The position numbers and the translations under genes were made by a program. Of a stretch of DNA of 64,000 bases, positions 35,385 to 44,719 are shown in pieces; position 1 is the first letter of the stretch; each line of letters opens with the position of its first letter. The notes under the pieces were generated by a model. That model ran no database searches and was not told the DNA's origin. It worked only from the letters and a program-made list of their open reading frames with translations. The stretch is taken from contig JAHHHO010000012.1 of the NCBI GenBank assembly GCA_019359315.1, forward strand, positions 46,627 to 110,626, read 5' to 3'. This DNA comes from Myxacorys californica WJT36-NPBG1. Its GTDB lineage: Bacteria; Cyanobacteriota; Cyanobacteriia; Leptolyngbyales; Leptolyngbyaceae.

Positions 35385-36509
35385 CTAAAACGCCTCTTGC
35401 TCCAGCGCTCCTGCTTTCACTTCTAGAATTTGAGCAGACTTGATCCACTGAGCATCGAAAGAGCCGAGATGAGTAGACGTAATTAGCGTTTGAAATCGAT
35501 CTTGAATCGCCTCCAAAAGCTGATTTTGACGATTGAGGTCGAGTTCGGCGAGAACATCATCGAGTAGCAGTAGCGGCGGCTCCCCGATCACATCTTCGAT
35601 TAATTTAAGCTCGGCAAGCTTGAGGGCCAACACCAACGTGCGCTGTTGCCCTTGAGAACCGTATTGCCTAGCGGGAGTTTGATTAATGGTAAAGTCCACT
35701 TCGTCGCGGTGCGGTCCAACCAGCGTCGTGCCTTGATACTGCTCTGGAAGCGATCGCTGCTGAATTTTCTCTAAAAACGCTTTTTGCAGCGCTTCCGGAG
35801 TATCTTCGTCTGCCGTTACGTTTGAGGCATAGCGAATTTCTAACACCTCTGTACTGCCGCTAATCGCTTGATGCCACGATCGCGCAAAAGGAACCAATCG
35901 ATTCAGGACTCTAGCACGGCGACGAATCACGCGAGATCCGGCGATCGCAAGTTGGGCATCCCAAAGTGCCAGTTCGGATGAAGGAGTTTGGAGTGCTTCT
36001 TTCTGGATCGCTTTAAGCAGGGCGTTGCGCTGGCGCAGGACTTGGTTGTACTGCTGGAGGACATAAGCGTAGACGGGTTCGAGTTGAACCAGCAGAGAAT
36101 CAAGCCACTGACGGCGCTGATCGGGGCCGCCCCGCACTAGGTCGAGATCTAGGCTAGAGAACTGCACCATATTCAGCGTGCCAAGAAAGTCGAGTTGACG
36201 ACGCAGGGAGACGCCGTTGAGCGCCACCGTGCGTCGTCCATTTTGCCGCAGTGTCATTGCGAGTTCGATGCTGCCCGTGTCTTTGTCAAGCTGTCCGCTA
36301 ACGTGGGAGAGCAGTTCTCCGTCTAAAATTAAGTCGCGATCGCGGGAGGTCCGATGAGACTTCAATGACGACAGCAATTCAACCGCTTCTAGTAAATTAG
36401 ACTTACCCTGAGCATTGTTGCCGATCAGAATCGTCTTAGCGGCCGTAAACTGAACCGACTGATCCTGATAATTGCGAAAATGTTTGAGATGCAAAGACCG
36501 AAGATACAT
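35385..36509 (-). CDS. recF: DNA replication and repair protein RecF
   Basis: RecF binds gaps in damaged DNA and helps load RecA. The 374-residue ABC-type ATPase has the start [18 protein letters not shown], Walker A G30-NNAQGKS, signature [16 protein letters not shown] and Walker [14 protein letters not shown]. Its length is normal. It is monocistronic here, far from dnaA/dnaN/gyrB, as is common in cyanobacteria. The intergenic sequence 36510-36782 has no gene apart from the presumable promoter of the next gene. Confidence 0.95.
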   Translation of the reverse strand: MYLRSLHLKHFRNYQDQSVQFTAAKTILIGNNAQGKSNLLEAVELLSSLKSHRTSRDRDLILDGELLSHVSGQLDKDTGSIELAMTLRQNGRRTVALNGVSLRRQLDFLGTLNMVQFSSLDLDLVRGGPDQRRQWLDSLLVQLEPVYAYVLQQYNQVLRQRNALLKAIQKEALQTPSSELALWDAQLAIAGSRVIRRRARVLNRLVPFARSWHQAISGSTEVLEIRYASNVTADEDTPEALQKAFLEKIQQRSLPEQYQGTTLVGPHRDEVDFTINQTPARQYGSQGQQRTLVLALKLAELKLIEDVIGEPPLLLLDDVLAELDLNRQNQLLEAIQDRFQTLITSTHLGSFDAQWIKSAQILEVKAGALEQEAF

Positions 36510-36782
36510 GGGTAATGGTTATATCACGATCTGAACCTTGACAACTTGATCTGAGGGCTTTCGTTGAGTCTAAGCACAGAAGCCTATCCTAGCGATCGAG
36601 GATTCATTCGTAAACTCAACTGACATTGAGCGCGATGATTACGATCTCTTGATCTACGATTCAGCCCGTTAGGCAGAAATTTTTCAATTAAAAGTTTTGA
36701 GAATTGTTAAAACTCTCCGCCAATCCTTTAAAATGGCTATTTGCATGTCTTGCATCTATAAGGTGTCGTAAAAGGGGTAAAC

Positions 36783-36968
36783 ATGGCTAAACGCCGTAAC
36801 CAAAAGAAAGAAAAAGCTCTTCGTAATCAAGCTTACGCTCGTAAGTTCCGCAAACGCACAAATAATGGTCGCATGTCGTCAAGAAGACGCTACGACAATC
36901 GGGATGAGTCATCTGAGACTGATCAAGAAGGCGCGAACAGAGGCAGCGAAGGCGCTGCGGATCTGTAA
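36783..36968 (+). CDS. Small basic cyanobacterial protein
   Basis: The 61-residue protein begins MAKRRNQKKEKALRNQAYARK and continues strongly basic to about residue 38, then becomes acidic (DESSETDQEGANRGSEG). AAGGGG lies upstream of the ATG. The basic N-terminal half has the look of a short conserved cyanobacterial protein that could bind RNA or DNA. That role is inference. A good terminator follows at 37026. Confidence 0.65.
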   Translation: MAKRRNQKKEKALRNQAYARKFRKRTNNGRMSSRRRYDNRDESSETDQEGANRGSEGAADL

Positions 36969-37025
36969 CACTCTCGTTCAGATCGCCGGTTTTAGACAAG
37001 CTTTAGTGAATTGTCTTGATACAGA

Positions 37026-37061
37026 AATGCCCCAGATCTTTAAGAGGTCTAGGGCATTTTT
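37026..37061 (+). terminator. Rho-independent terminator
   Basis: AATGCCCCAGATCT and AGGTCTAGGGCATT pair with small mismatches around a TTAAG loop and are followed by TTTTT. It terminates the small basic protein gene. Confidence 0.8.
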
Positions 37062-37173
37062 GTATGTGTTTAATTTGTAGGTGTTCAACCTTCGGTCGTT
37101 TTCACGGTCATGTCCGTAGCACGTTTAGGTAAAGCGTGGTTCTACGGGATTTTGTTCTAGAGCTCAGTCGTCG

Positions 37174-38748
37174 CTAGGCCAGAACGCTTGCAGTCTTTTG
37201 GTAGAGTGTCACGATCGCATCCAACACCTGATCAATGGTGAGATTATCGGTTTCAATCCCGATCGCATCGTCCGCTTTTCTGAGAGGCGAAATGGCGCGA
37301 GTACTATCTTGACGATCGCGCTCTGCGATCGAGGCTTCTAATTCGCTCAAGTTCACGTCCGGTTGACCCAAATTCTTCAGGTCAACTTGCCTGCGTCGTG
37401 CCCGCTCTTCGATGGACGCCGTGAGAAACACCTTTACTTCCGCATCGGGAAAGACATGCGTTCCGATGTCGCGACCATCAATCACAATTCCGCCGCGCCG
37501 CCCGTAATTTTGTTGCTGTTTTACCAGCGCTTCCCGGACTGATCCTTGCGCCGCGATCGCAGACACTCGTGCCGTTACCCTTGGAGCCCGAATGGCTTGC
37601 GTTACATCTTCACCATTCACAAATACAGAAGGCGTTGGTGTTGTATTCACAAACTCGATGTGACACTGACTCGCTAATTCTGCAACCGTTGGTTCATCGC
37701 TCAGATCGACGCCCGATTGCAGAAGAAACCACGTCAGCGCCCGATACATTGCGCCCGTGTCGAGATAGAACAACCCTAAAACCTCAGCCGCTTTTTTAGC
37801 AACGGTCGATTTTCCGGCTCCCGCAGGACCGTCGATCGCAATAATGGGTTTACGGTCACGCAATACATAATTGTCAATCAATCGCGTTGAGCCAATTCGA
37901 GCCGCTAGCGCTAACAAGCCTTCGTCGGTCACGGTTTCTAAAGGTTCGAGAGTCATAGGGTCAACGAGTTCAATGTATTCGGGATGAATCACGGGGACGT
38001 TCGCCAGTTCTAGTTTTACTGCCTGAACTAAGTTAGCACTCGAACGCTCTCCTGTGCGAAACAGTTTTTGAGCCGTTGCTAAACCTTGATAAAGCGTGGC
38101 AGCTTGTATTTTTTCTTCATCAGACAGGTACTGATTCCGGGAACTTAGGGCGAGTCCGTTTGCTTCTCGTATAATAGGGCACGCAACAATCTTAACGGGT
38201 AGGTTCAGATCTCGTACTAATTGCCGGATGATGGCGACTTGCTGAGCGTCTTTCTGCCCAAAATAAGCGCGATCGGGCTGTACCAAATTTAAGAGTTTTG
38301 TCACAATTGTGGCGACGCCTTCAAAGTGACCGGGACGAAATGCGCCGCACAAGCGCAACATCATCGCTTTGGGGGGCTGAACATAGGTCTGAGTCGAGGC
38401 AGTGACGCCCATTTCCTCAGGCGTTGGGGCAAAGAGAACATCGACGCCTGCCTCTTCACAGAGGGCGCGATCGCGCTCTAATGGCCGGGGGTAGCGCCCA
38501 AAATCTTCGTTCGGTGCGAACTGAAGCGGATTGACGAAAATGCTCACGATCACCAATTGGTTTTCTCGTTTGGCGCGCTCCATCAAACTCAGGTGTCCAG
38601 CGTGCAAGGCTCCCATCGTCGGCACAAAGCCGATCTGAAGGGCGGGGGTTGGAACTGGATTCGACGGGGAATCGCTGGATCGAGGCTGTTTCCCCTGACT
38701 GAGATCTAAGTAACACCGCAATCCTGCCACAGTCGAAAACAGCCGCAC
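37174..38748 (-). CDS. panC/cmk: Bifunctional pantothenate synthetase/cytidylate kinase
   Basis: The 524-residue fusion is characteristic of cyanobacteria. Residues 1 to about 290 form pantoate-beta-alanine ligase (PTMGALHAGHLSLM with the HxGH motif; FGQKDAQQVAIIRQL), which makes pantothenate for coenzyme A. Residues from about 300 form cytidylate kinase, with P-loop G307-PAGAGKS and RDIGTHVFPDAEVKVFLTAS, which phosphorylates CMP/dCMP. The start is GTG (complement of 38746-38748). Both halves are of full length and keep their catalytic motifs. Confidence 0.94.
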   Translation of the reverse strand: MRLFSTVAGLRCYLDLSQGKQPRSSDSPSNPVPTPALQIGFVPTMGALHAGHLSLMERAKRENQLVIVSIFVNPLQFAPNEDFGRYPRPLERDRALCEEAGVDVLFAPTPEEMGVTASTQTYVQPPKAMMLRLCGAFRPGHFEGVATIVTKLLNLVQPDRAYFGQKDAQQVAIIRQLVRDLNLPVKIVACPIIREANGLALSSRNQYLSDEEKIQAATLYQGLATAQKLFRTGERSSANLVQAVKLELANVPVIHPEYIELVDPMTLEPLETVTDEGLLALAARIGSTRLIDNYVLRDRKPIIAIDGPAGAGKSTVAKKAAEVLGLFYLDTGAMYRALTWFLLQSGVDLSDEPTVAELASQCHIEFVNTTPTPSVFVNGEDVTQAIRAPRVTARVSAIAAQGSVREALVKQQQNYGRRGGIVIDGRDIGTHVFPDAEVKVFLTASIEERARRRQVDLKNLGQPDVNLSELEASIAERDRQDSTRAISPLRKADDAIGIETDNLTIDQVLDAIVTLYQKTASVLA

Positions 38749-38893
38749 CGGAACCCCCAGGAAGTCCTTAATCTTGTCTTCTCAAGTGTATAGAATTCAT
38801 TTGCCACTGACCGAGAACAATCAGATTTCTGTCTAGCGATTTTGTGGAAACGCGCATTGAGCGTTTCGTGCTCAAAAGAGTGACGTTACCATA

Positions 38894-39685
38894 ATGAGTA
38901 GTTCCTCTATACTGCCTCCATCTATGAACTTCTTGACTCAACTGCTTCACATTGCGGGTTCAGGTGCGATCGCTTACATCACCTCCAGCAGTGTGCGCGA
39001 CCCCAAAAGCCGTCCCAATGTCCTCGCGGGTTTTCAGATGGCAGAATCAGGATCGGTGCCGTTTTTAGAAGCATTGCGCGATCGCGCGAAAGCAGAAGGT
39101 GATGACTGGTTAGCTGTGCGCTTAGATAAACATGCCTCAGATGAGAAGCGTCACGGTCAGATCTTTGCTCACGGACTAAAGCAACTGAATAAGAAAGTGA
39201 TTGATTTCACTAAGTTGCAACAAAAGAAGATGGTAGACGGGCGACCCGATGAGCAAAAGCGTAGCCCGTTTTTTGCGGCTTATTTTAAGGGGTTTTCTCA
39301 AGACGACTTGAAGCCTCAAAACATCGATTGGACGGTTTTTCTGGCAAGTACTTATATTTTGGAGTTTGACGCGAGTAAAGACTTTGTGCGAATTGCTAAC
39401 GCATTACCTATTGATCCGGTCAGTGCCAATCTCAAGAAAGGCATTCTGAGCGTCGCTGAGGATGAAACAGGTCATGCTGCCTATCTTCGCGAAACTCTAG
39501 AGCGTCGCTTAGGAGTCGCTAAAACGCAGCAGCTGATTGATGAATGGCGGACTCGTAAAGTGAATGCGCTAATGGCAACGGTGCAAAACTTTGTTCAGAA
39601 GGGCGGTGATATGGGTCAGATGACCGAAGAAGGCTCTCCCGTTGATATGGAAGAGGTGCGAGCGGCAGAACAAGTTGCTGCGTAA
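38894..39685 (+). CDS. Ferritin-like domain protein
   Basis: The 263-residue, mostly helical protein has two E/D-x-x-H-type elements typical of diiron ferritin-like bundles: DEKRHGQIFAHGL (near residue 85) and DETGHAAYLRETLERRLG (near residue 190). E64-like acids lie in FLEALRDRAKAEG. A membrane-tethering or hydrophobic start is not obvious (NFLTQLLHIAGSGAIAYI). It may bind iron or act as an oxidase, but the substrate is unknown. ATG 38894 and ATG 38924 (MNFLTQLL) are both possible starts. The second gives a more typical N-terminus. Confidence 0.72.
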   Translation: MSSSSILPPSMNFLTQLLHIAGSGAIAYITSSSVRDPKSRPNVLAGFQMAESGSVPFLEALRDRAKAEGDDWLAVRLDKHASDEKRHGQIFAHGLKQLNKKVIDFTKLQQKKMVDGRPDEQKRSPFFAAYFKGFSQDDLKPQNIDWTVFLASTYILEFDASKDFVRIANALPIDPVSANLKKGILSVAEDETGHAAYLRETLERRLGVAKTQQLIDEWRTRKVNALMATVQNFVQKGGDMGQMTEEGSPVDMEEVRAAEQVAA

Positions 39686-39744
39686 GACATTCTGGCAAAG
39701 TTGATACTTCAGTTAATAGTTCACAAATAAATAGTTTACAGATG

Positions 39745-39803
39745 ATGGATGTTGGCAACCTTGTTCAGGTAATTCTGAGCAGCGTTGTTAACATCCATTT
39801 TTT
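39745..39803 (+). terminator. Long-loop terminator
   Basis: ATGGATGTT at 39745-39753 pairs with AACATCCAT at 39790-39798, followed by six T. The 36-nt loop has some inner pairing. It lies 60 nt after the ferritin-like gene. The rest of 39804-40023 is AT-rich and probably holds the OCP promoter. Confidence 0.6.
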
Positions 39804-40023
39804 AGCGGCTCTGCTCGTCATCCCCTTAAAATCCAGCGTTTTGGACTCATTGAGATAAATTCCTTTTTAAGAACGCAAACAATATCCGTTAAGAAACTTT
39901 ACATTATGTAAAGTTTTATGTATCTTGTTGTTTGGGAGATAAATCCGCTTCTTCAAAGGATTTGGTATTACTTTCTTGCCAATTCTTGCCGATTGTAAAA
40001 TTCAGTAATGGTAAATTTCTACT

Positions 40024-40983
40024 ATGCCTATTACCCTCGACTCAGCCCGCAGTATTTTTCCGAATACTCTCTCGGCTGATGCAGTACCGGCTCTAACGGC
40101 TAGATTCAATCAGCTCAGCGCTGAAGACCAACTGGCATGGACTTGGTTCGCGTTTCTTGAAATGGGTAAGACGATTACGATCGCGGCTCCAGGCGCAGCG
40201 AGTATGCAGTTTGCAGAAGGAGTTCTAGAGCAGGTCAAAACCATGAGTTTTCCTGAGCAAACGCAGGTCATGTGCGACTTGGCAAACCATGCTGATACAC
40301 CTATCTGCCGCACCTACGCCGCTTGGTCGCCAAACATCAAATTAGGATTTTGGTATCAGCTTGGGCAGTGGATGGAACAAGGGGTCGTCGCTCCAATTCC
40401 GGCAGGCTATCAGCTTTCGGCGAATGCATCGGCAGTGCTGCAATCTTTGAGAGAAATGGATCAAGGTCAGCAAATCACTGTCTTGCGGAACTCTGTCGTC
40501 GATATGGGATTTGATCCAAACAAACTAGACGGCAGCACCAGATATTCCGAACCGGTTGTTGCTCCTACCGAACTGTCACAGCGCACAAAGGTCAACATCG
40601 AAGGCATCAATAATGCAACGGTGTTGAACTATATGAACAACCTGAATGCGAATGACTTCGACACCCTGATCACGCTGTTTGTGCCAGATGGGGCATTACA
40701 GCCTCCGTTCCAAAGACCGATCGTTGGCAAAGAGGCGATTATGCGCTTCTTCCGGGAAGAGTGTCAGAACCTGAAGCTGCTTCCAGAGCGGGGTGTTTCT
40801 GAGCCAGCAGAAGATGGCTACACTCAAGTGAAGGTGACAGGTAAAGTGCAAACCCCTTGGTTTGGAGCGGCAGTCGGGATGAATATGGCGTGGAGATTTT
40901 TGATCAATCCCGAAGGCAAAATCTTCTTCGTCGCCATTGATTTGCTGGCGTCTCCCAAAGAACTGCTAAATCTAGTTCGCTAG
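40024..40983 (+). CDS. ocp: Orange carotenoid protein
   Basis: This blue-light-activated carotenoid protein binds phycobilisomes and quenches excess excitation energy. The 319-residue protein has the helical N-terminal domain (about 1-160), a linker, and the C-terminal NTF2-like domain (about 190-315). It keeps the residues known to hold the keto-carotenoid and close the two domains: W41, W110, R155, Y203, E246 and W290. At position 44, where characterised OCPs have Tyr, this protein has Phe (WFAFLEMGKT). The neighbouring FRP gene indicates the OCP1 type, which needs FRP for recovery. A hairpin at 41021 separates the two genes. Confidence 0.97.
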   Translation: MPITLDSARSIFPNTLSADAVPALTARFNQLSAEDQLAWTWFAFLEMGKTITIAAPGAASMQFAEGVLEQVKTMSFPEQTQVMCDLANHADTPICRTYAAWSPNIKLGFWYQLGQWMEQGVVAPIPAGYQLSANASAVLQSLREMDQGQQITVLRNSVVDMGFDPNKLDGSTRYSEPVVAPTELSQRTKVNIEGINNATVLNYMNNLNANDFDTLITLFVPDGALQPPFQRPIVGKEAIMRFFREECQNLKLLPERGVSEPAEDGYTQVKVTGKVQTPWFGAAVGMNMAWRFLINPEGKIFFVAIDLLASPKELLNLVR

Positions 40984-41020
40984 GGAATCGTGAAGCACGA
41001 GTCCATCGCGAATGATCAGC

Positions 41021-41046
41021 GAGCGCTCCTTTCTAAAGGAGCGCTC
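41021..41046 (+). terminator. Hairpin between ocp and frp
   Basis: GAGCGCTCC and GGAGCGCTC form a 9-bp GC-rich stem, extendable with TTT/AAA, 38 nt after the ocp stop. There is no clear T-run, so partial termination or attenuation is possible. This would let frp be expressed at a lower level or from its own promoter. Confidence 0.6.
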
Positions 41047-41103
41047 CATCATTTCGGAGGGCGTTTATCCGAATTGAGTGACAGGTAGATTTTAGATTGA
41101 GTG

Positions 41104-41430
41104 ATGAGAGTGAGTGAAATTGAGTGGTCTACAGCCGAGAAAAAGGTAGCTCAAGCCGCGTTTGAGAAAGCTTACAAACGAGAAATTGATGCCTTAATTG
41201 AAGACGTTCGCGCAAAAGCGAGTGCGATCGCAGGGCTTGACGATGTGTGGCGTCTACACGATTTTCTAAGTGCAAAACGACACGAGATCGATGGTAAATA
41301 TGACTACCGATATTCGGTTCTCATCTTTGTCTTTGCTGGGTTGGTCAAAGAGGGATGGCTACAGTTAGATGAACTAGAAGGACTCGATCACGGCAAGCTG
41401 ACTAAGATAGCAGCACTTGCGCGCATGTAA
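41104..41430 (+). CDS. frp: Fluorescence recovery protein
   Basis: The protein binds activated OCP, detaches it from the phycobilisome and speeds its return to the orange form. The 108-residue protein has the family hallmark block VWRLHDFLSAKRHEIDGKYD (about 56-75) and preceding helix FEKAYKREIDALIEDVRAKA, with the conserved IFVFAGLVKEGW segment following. Its length matches known FRPs. An in-frame GTG at 41101 directly precedes the ATG. Its place after ocp matches other cyanobacteria. Confidence 0.95.
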   Translation: MRVSEIEWSTAEKKVAQAAFEKAYKREIDALIEDVRAKASAIAGLDDVWRLHDFLSAKRHEIDGKYDYRYSVLIFVFAGLVKEGWLQLDELEGLDHGKLTKIAALARM

Positions 41431-41558
41431 TTTTGGTTAGTCATCCGCCTTGCTAATTCTTCAACACCCTGCCATTGCAGATTTCCGCCCTGCCTTGTTG
41501 TCAAATGTACCTCTTGCAAGACTTAGAATAAGTAGCAGTGAGTTTATTGTGATGCGTC

Positions 41559-42449
41559 ATGCAGGTTGCGCCCTCTGTTACCGCGATTCCCGGACAGTAT
41601 TGGAATTGGCGGCAACAACAAATTTATTACGTAAAAGCAGGTGAGCGTCGCTCAGATCGCCCACCTCTTTTATTGATTCATGGCTTCGGAGCTTCGACCG
41701 ATCATTGGCGGAAGAATGTAGCTGGACTGAGCGAGCAGTTTGAAGTGTGGGCGATTGATCTGTTGGGATTTGGTCGCTCAAGCAAACCTGCATGGGAGTA
41801 CAGCGGTGATTTGTGGCGCGATCAGTTGCATGAGTTCATTACGGATGTAATTGGTCAGCCTGTAGTTTTGGCGGGGAATTCGCTCGGTGGCTATGTGGGG
41901 CTGTGCGTTGCGTCGCAGCGTCCCCAGTCGGCGGCAGGATTGATTTTGATTAATAGTGCGGGCCCCTTTACCGATATTCAAGGCACAACGAAACCAGATC
42001 CGATTCGGCAGGTGATGGGAAATGTGGTGACGACCCTGTTTCAGCAAGACTGGGCAAGTTGGTTGCTGTTCCAGTATGTGCGTCAGAAGTCTGTGATTCG
42101 CAAAACGCTAGAGAAAGTGTATCTCGATCAGAGCGCCATTACCGACCAACTTGTTGAAGACATTTATCGTCCTTCAGCGGATATCGGGGCGGACAAGGTG
42201 TTTGCTTCTGTGTTTCGCACGCCTCAAGGTGAAAAGGTCGATGTTTTGTTGGGAGAGTTGACGAGACCGCTTCTGATGATTTGGGGGGAAGGTGATCCGT
42301 GGATTAATGCGCGATCGCGCGGCGAAAAGTTCCGGAGTTATCACCCGCAATTGACGGAGTATTATCTGAACGCGGGTCACTGTCCACATGATGAAGTTCC
42401 CGATCAAGTGAATACCTTGATTGGCGATTGGGTAACTGGCTTAGCTTAG
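41559..42449 (+). CDS. Alpha/beta hydrolase (pheophytinase-like)
   Basis: The 296-residue protein has the alpha/beta hydrolase fold with nucleophile S108 in VLAGNSLGGYVGL, acid in MIWGEGDPWIN and His in AGHCPHDEVPD. It also has the oxyanion loop LLLIHGFGASTDHW. The GNSLGG elbow and PHDE motif are also found in pheophytinase-related hydrolases of phototrophs, so a pigment or ester substrate is plausible. This is not proven. Its last 9 nt overlap the convergent sugar-permease gene. Confidence 0.82.
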   Translation: MQVAPSVTAIPGQYWNWRQQQIYYVKAGERRSDRPPLLLIHGFGASTDHWRKNVAGLSEQFEVWAIDLLGFGRSSKPAWEYSGDLWRDQLHEFITDVIGQPVVLAGNSLGGYVGLCVASQRPQSAAGLILINSAGPFTDIQGTTKPDPIRQVMGNVVTTLFQQDWASWLLFQYVRQKSVIRKTLEKVYLDQSAITDQLVEDIYRPSADIGADKVFASVFRTPQGEKVDVLLGELTRPLLMIWGEGDPWINARSRGEKFRSYHPQLTEYYLNAGHCPHDEVPDQVNTLIGDWVTGLA

Positions 42450-43334
42450 CGGCTGATCGTCTGTCAGCCGTTGGATACCTAACCGCACGATCGACAGTGA
42501 CAAAATAATCAAAAACATCACGAGTCCGATCGTGCAGGCATAGCTAATTTCTAGGTTCTTGAAGGCTTGCTCGTAGACATAATACACAATCGTTTTGGAG
42601 CTATTGAGCGGGCCGCCTTGCGTCATGATGAAGATTTCTTCAAATACCTTAGTTGCAGAAATTGCCGAAATGACGCCGACCAACAGCAAGTAGGGCTGCA
42701 TCAGCGGAACTGTGATGTCCCAATGCTTACGAATGCCATCGGAACCATCGATCGCAGCAGCTTCATACAAATCGGCAGGAATAGCTTGCAGTCCGGCAAG
42801 ATAGATCACCATGTAATATCCCAAGCCTTTCCAAACGGTGACGGCCATGACGCTAAAGATCGACCAGCTTGGATCGGTTAACCACGGAATAGCGGGTATA
42901 CCCAAGGCTTGCAGTGTTTGATTGAGCAAGCCGTTGTCCGCATAAAGCCACTTCCAGGCAATGCCTGCGACGACCATTGAAATGATGACCGGCGTGTAGT
43001 AGGCGACGCGAAACCAGCGAATGCCTCGAAGTTTTTGATTCACGAGAATTGCCAGTCCCAACGGGGCAATCACGAGAATGGGCACAACACACACGAGGTA
43101 CAAAATTGTATTGCGTAGGGTTTGCCAAAAGAGCGCATCGGCGGCTAGGCGCTTGAAGTTTGCCCAACCAATCCACTGTGGTTCATCGATGAGGTCGTAG
43201 CGCGTAAAACTGAGATAAAACGCTTGCAGCGCCGGATAGAAGACCGTAATTCCTAAGATGATCAGCGCGGGCAGTAAAAAGAAATAGGGCGTGAGATGAC
43301 GCTGAGCGGGATACCAACTGCGGAGGGTCTTCAT
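42441..43334 (-). CDS. Sugar ABC transporter permease (MalF-like)
   Basis: The 297-residue protein has six membrane helices and the EAA motif of binding-protein-dependent permeases (EAAAIDGSDGIRKHWDITVPLM). The N-terminal block LTPYFFLLPALIILGITVFYP is typical of MalF/UgpA-type subunits. I chose ATG 43334 (MKTLRSWYPAQRH). A TTG 12 codons upstream is also in frame. The binding protein, second permease and ATPase are not in the window. The 3' end overlaps the convergent hydrolase gene by 9 nt. Confidence 0.88.
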   Translation of the reverse strand: MKTLRSWYPAQRHLTPYFFLLPALIILGITVFYPALQAFYLSFTRYDLIDEPQWIGWANFKRLAADALFWQTLRNTILYLVCVVPILVIAPLGLAILVNQKLRGIRWFRVAYYTPVIISMVVAGIAWKWLYADNGLLNQTLQALGIPAIPWLTDPSWSIFSVMAVTVWKGLGYYMVIYLAGLQAIPADLYEAAAIDGSDGIRKHWDITVPLMQPYLLLVGVISAISATKVFEEIFIMTQGGPLNSSKTIVYYVYEQAFKNLEISYACTIGLVMFLIILSLSIVRLGIQRLTDDQPLS

Positions 43335-43452
43335 AGCAAACGGGGCAACGCCTGAGAAGCTGTATGACAAAAAACACTCTCACACTTTACCGCTTCGCTA
43401 TTATGGTTTGCCAAAGATTCTTTAATTTGCAGTCTTTGACTGTTCTCTTTGA

Positions 43453-44082
43453 CTATTCAAAGTCTTCGGCTTCAACGCGCCTGATCGCTCGTCTAGCAGG
43501 GAGAGCTTGCGATCGCCGTCGTGCCGTGAGGTAGTTTGGATAGTCCTCATGAAACACTTCAACCGTGCGAGAAGGGCGCTGCTGTCTGGCAAATAGCGCA
43601 AACATGGCTACGAGCGCGATCCCGCCTCCAAAGGTGAGAATCATTCCTCCTACGGCCCACATCAAGCCATTCATGACCGGATTGGCGGTTTCAGCGTTAG
43701 GTGTTGGAACGGCGGTCGGTCGCACCGGAAGGGCTGACACGCCGTTGCCCTTGTTCTGAGCAGTCAGTGTTTCAATAAAAGCTTGCTGACTTTGAGTTTG
43801 GGCTTTTAGCTGCTCGATCTGCGTGCGCTGCTGCTCGACCTGCGATCGCAGTTGCTCTGCCTCCAAGCGCTGCTTATCATAGTCGTTCGTTGGTGTTGCC
43901 GCTGCGCCCGGTGGATACATTCCCGGTGATGGATAAGTCGGAATGGTGGGATAGGGTTGAATCGGGGTTAGCGGCGACGAAGGAAGGGCAGGCGCATTAG
44001 CAGACACACCTCCCCGCAGCAACACCATTGCTGCGAGTCCGGCGATCGCTGCGCCTCCTAAAAATGATGTTGTGTCGCTCAT
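43453..44082 (-). CDS. Membrane protein with coiled coil, unknown role
   Basis: The 209-residue protein has an N-terminal helix (FLGGAAIAGLAAMVLLRGG), a Pro/Tyr-rich stretch (30-62), and a coiled coil (about 66-108: LEAEQLRSQVEQQRTQIEQL). A second membrane helix follows at about 138-165, then a basic tail (PARRAIRRVEAEDFE). The arrangement suggests two membrane anchors with a coiled-coil loop. No family is recognised. Confidence 0.65.
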   Translation of the reverse strand: MSDTTSFLGGAAIAGLAAMVLLRGGVSANAPALPSSPLTPIQPYPTIPTYPSPGMYPPGAAATPTNDYDKQRLEAEQLRSQVEQQRTQIEQLKAQTQSQQAFIETLTAQNKGNGVSALPVRPTAVPTPNAETANPVMNGLMWAVGGMILTFGGGIALVAMFALFARQQRPSRTVEVFHEDYPNYLTARRRSQALPARRAIRRVEAEDFE

Positions 44083-44168
44083 CTCCTCTTCACCTTCTCT
44101 GGATTGGAACTGTTTGCAAACGGTCTTTGGTAGTCATTCAGCTTACGGGGCGCAATCCAGGAAGTTTC

Positions 44169-44426
44169 ATGAATTGGCACTCAATTGCTTACGTAGGATC
44201 GCAGTTGTTTAAGATACCTACTTACTATTCAAAGACACAATTCCCCATTTCTCTACTTCAGTTTATACAAGTTTGTCAAAATGAGTCATTCAAATTTATC
44301 GATTTAGCAACAATTTTGAATCTAGATTCCATCAATCCTCAAGTTTACAGGGCTGACGCAGCAATTTCTGGTTCTGCTGCTTTCCCCCCCATCTCAGAAT
44401 GGGCAGACAAGCGTGTCACTCCGTAA
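44169..44426 (+). CDS. Possible small ORF of 85 codons
   Basis: ATG 44169 opens a frame to TAA 44424-44426 with a product such as MNWHSIAYVGSQLFKIPTYY and FKFIDLATILNLDSINPQVY. Amino-acid composition is protein-like, but it has no clear ribosome site or HIP1 and no motif. It may be a gene fragment. It is AT-richer than its neighbours. Confidence 0.3.
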   Translation: MNWHSIAYVGSQLFKIPTYYSKTQFPISLLQFIQVCQNESFKFIDLATILNLDSINPQVYRADAAISGSAAFPPISEWADKRVTP

Positions 44427-44522
44427 TACATCTGCCCTAATTAAATGCTACTGAAATAAATTCATTTCCCAGTCGTGCTTCTAATACCGTTTCTAAAAAA
44501 TCTTGCTACATATGCTCCTCAC

Positions 44523-44550
44523 GTAAAGACGCGATTAATCGCGTCTTTAC
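44523..44550. repeat. 28-bp perfect palindrome
   Basis: GTAAAGACGCGATT is directly followed by its exact complement AATCGCGTCTTTAC. Short palindromes of this sequence type are dispersed in filamentous cyanobacteria. It could also terminate transcription. Confidence 0.75.
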
Positions 44551-44633
44551 CAAGATCTGTAGCGACTACTTAGGGAATTGGTATAAGACTTACGCACGTC
44601 TTGTTGGCAGTGGATGTTGGAACGGATGTAGCA

Positions 44634-44693
44634 GATGAACGGACTAATGGGCATCATCTGTCTTTACGGAGCGCTGGAACCATCTGCTACATC
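44634..44693. repeat. Inverted repeat with 13-bp arms
   Basis: GATGTAGCAGATG at 44634-44646 is the exact complement of CATCTGCTACATC at 44681-44693, with a 34-nt centre. It lies just downstream of egtD. A similar GGATGTAGCAG sequence appears at about 62985, which suggests a dispersed element. Confidence 0.5.
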
Positions 44694-44719
44694 GTTCTCT
44701 GCTGTTCACTGGGCTGGCA

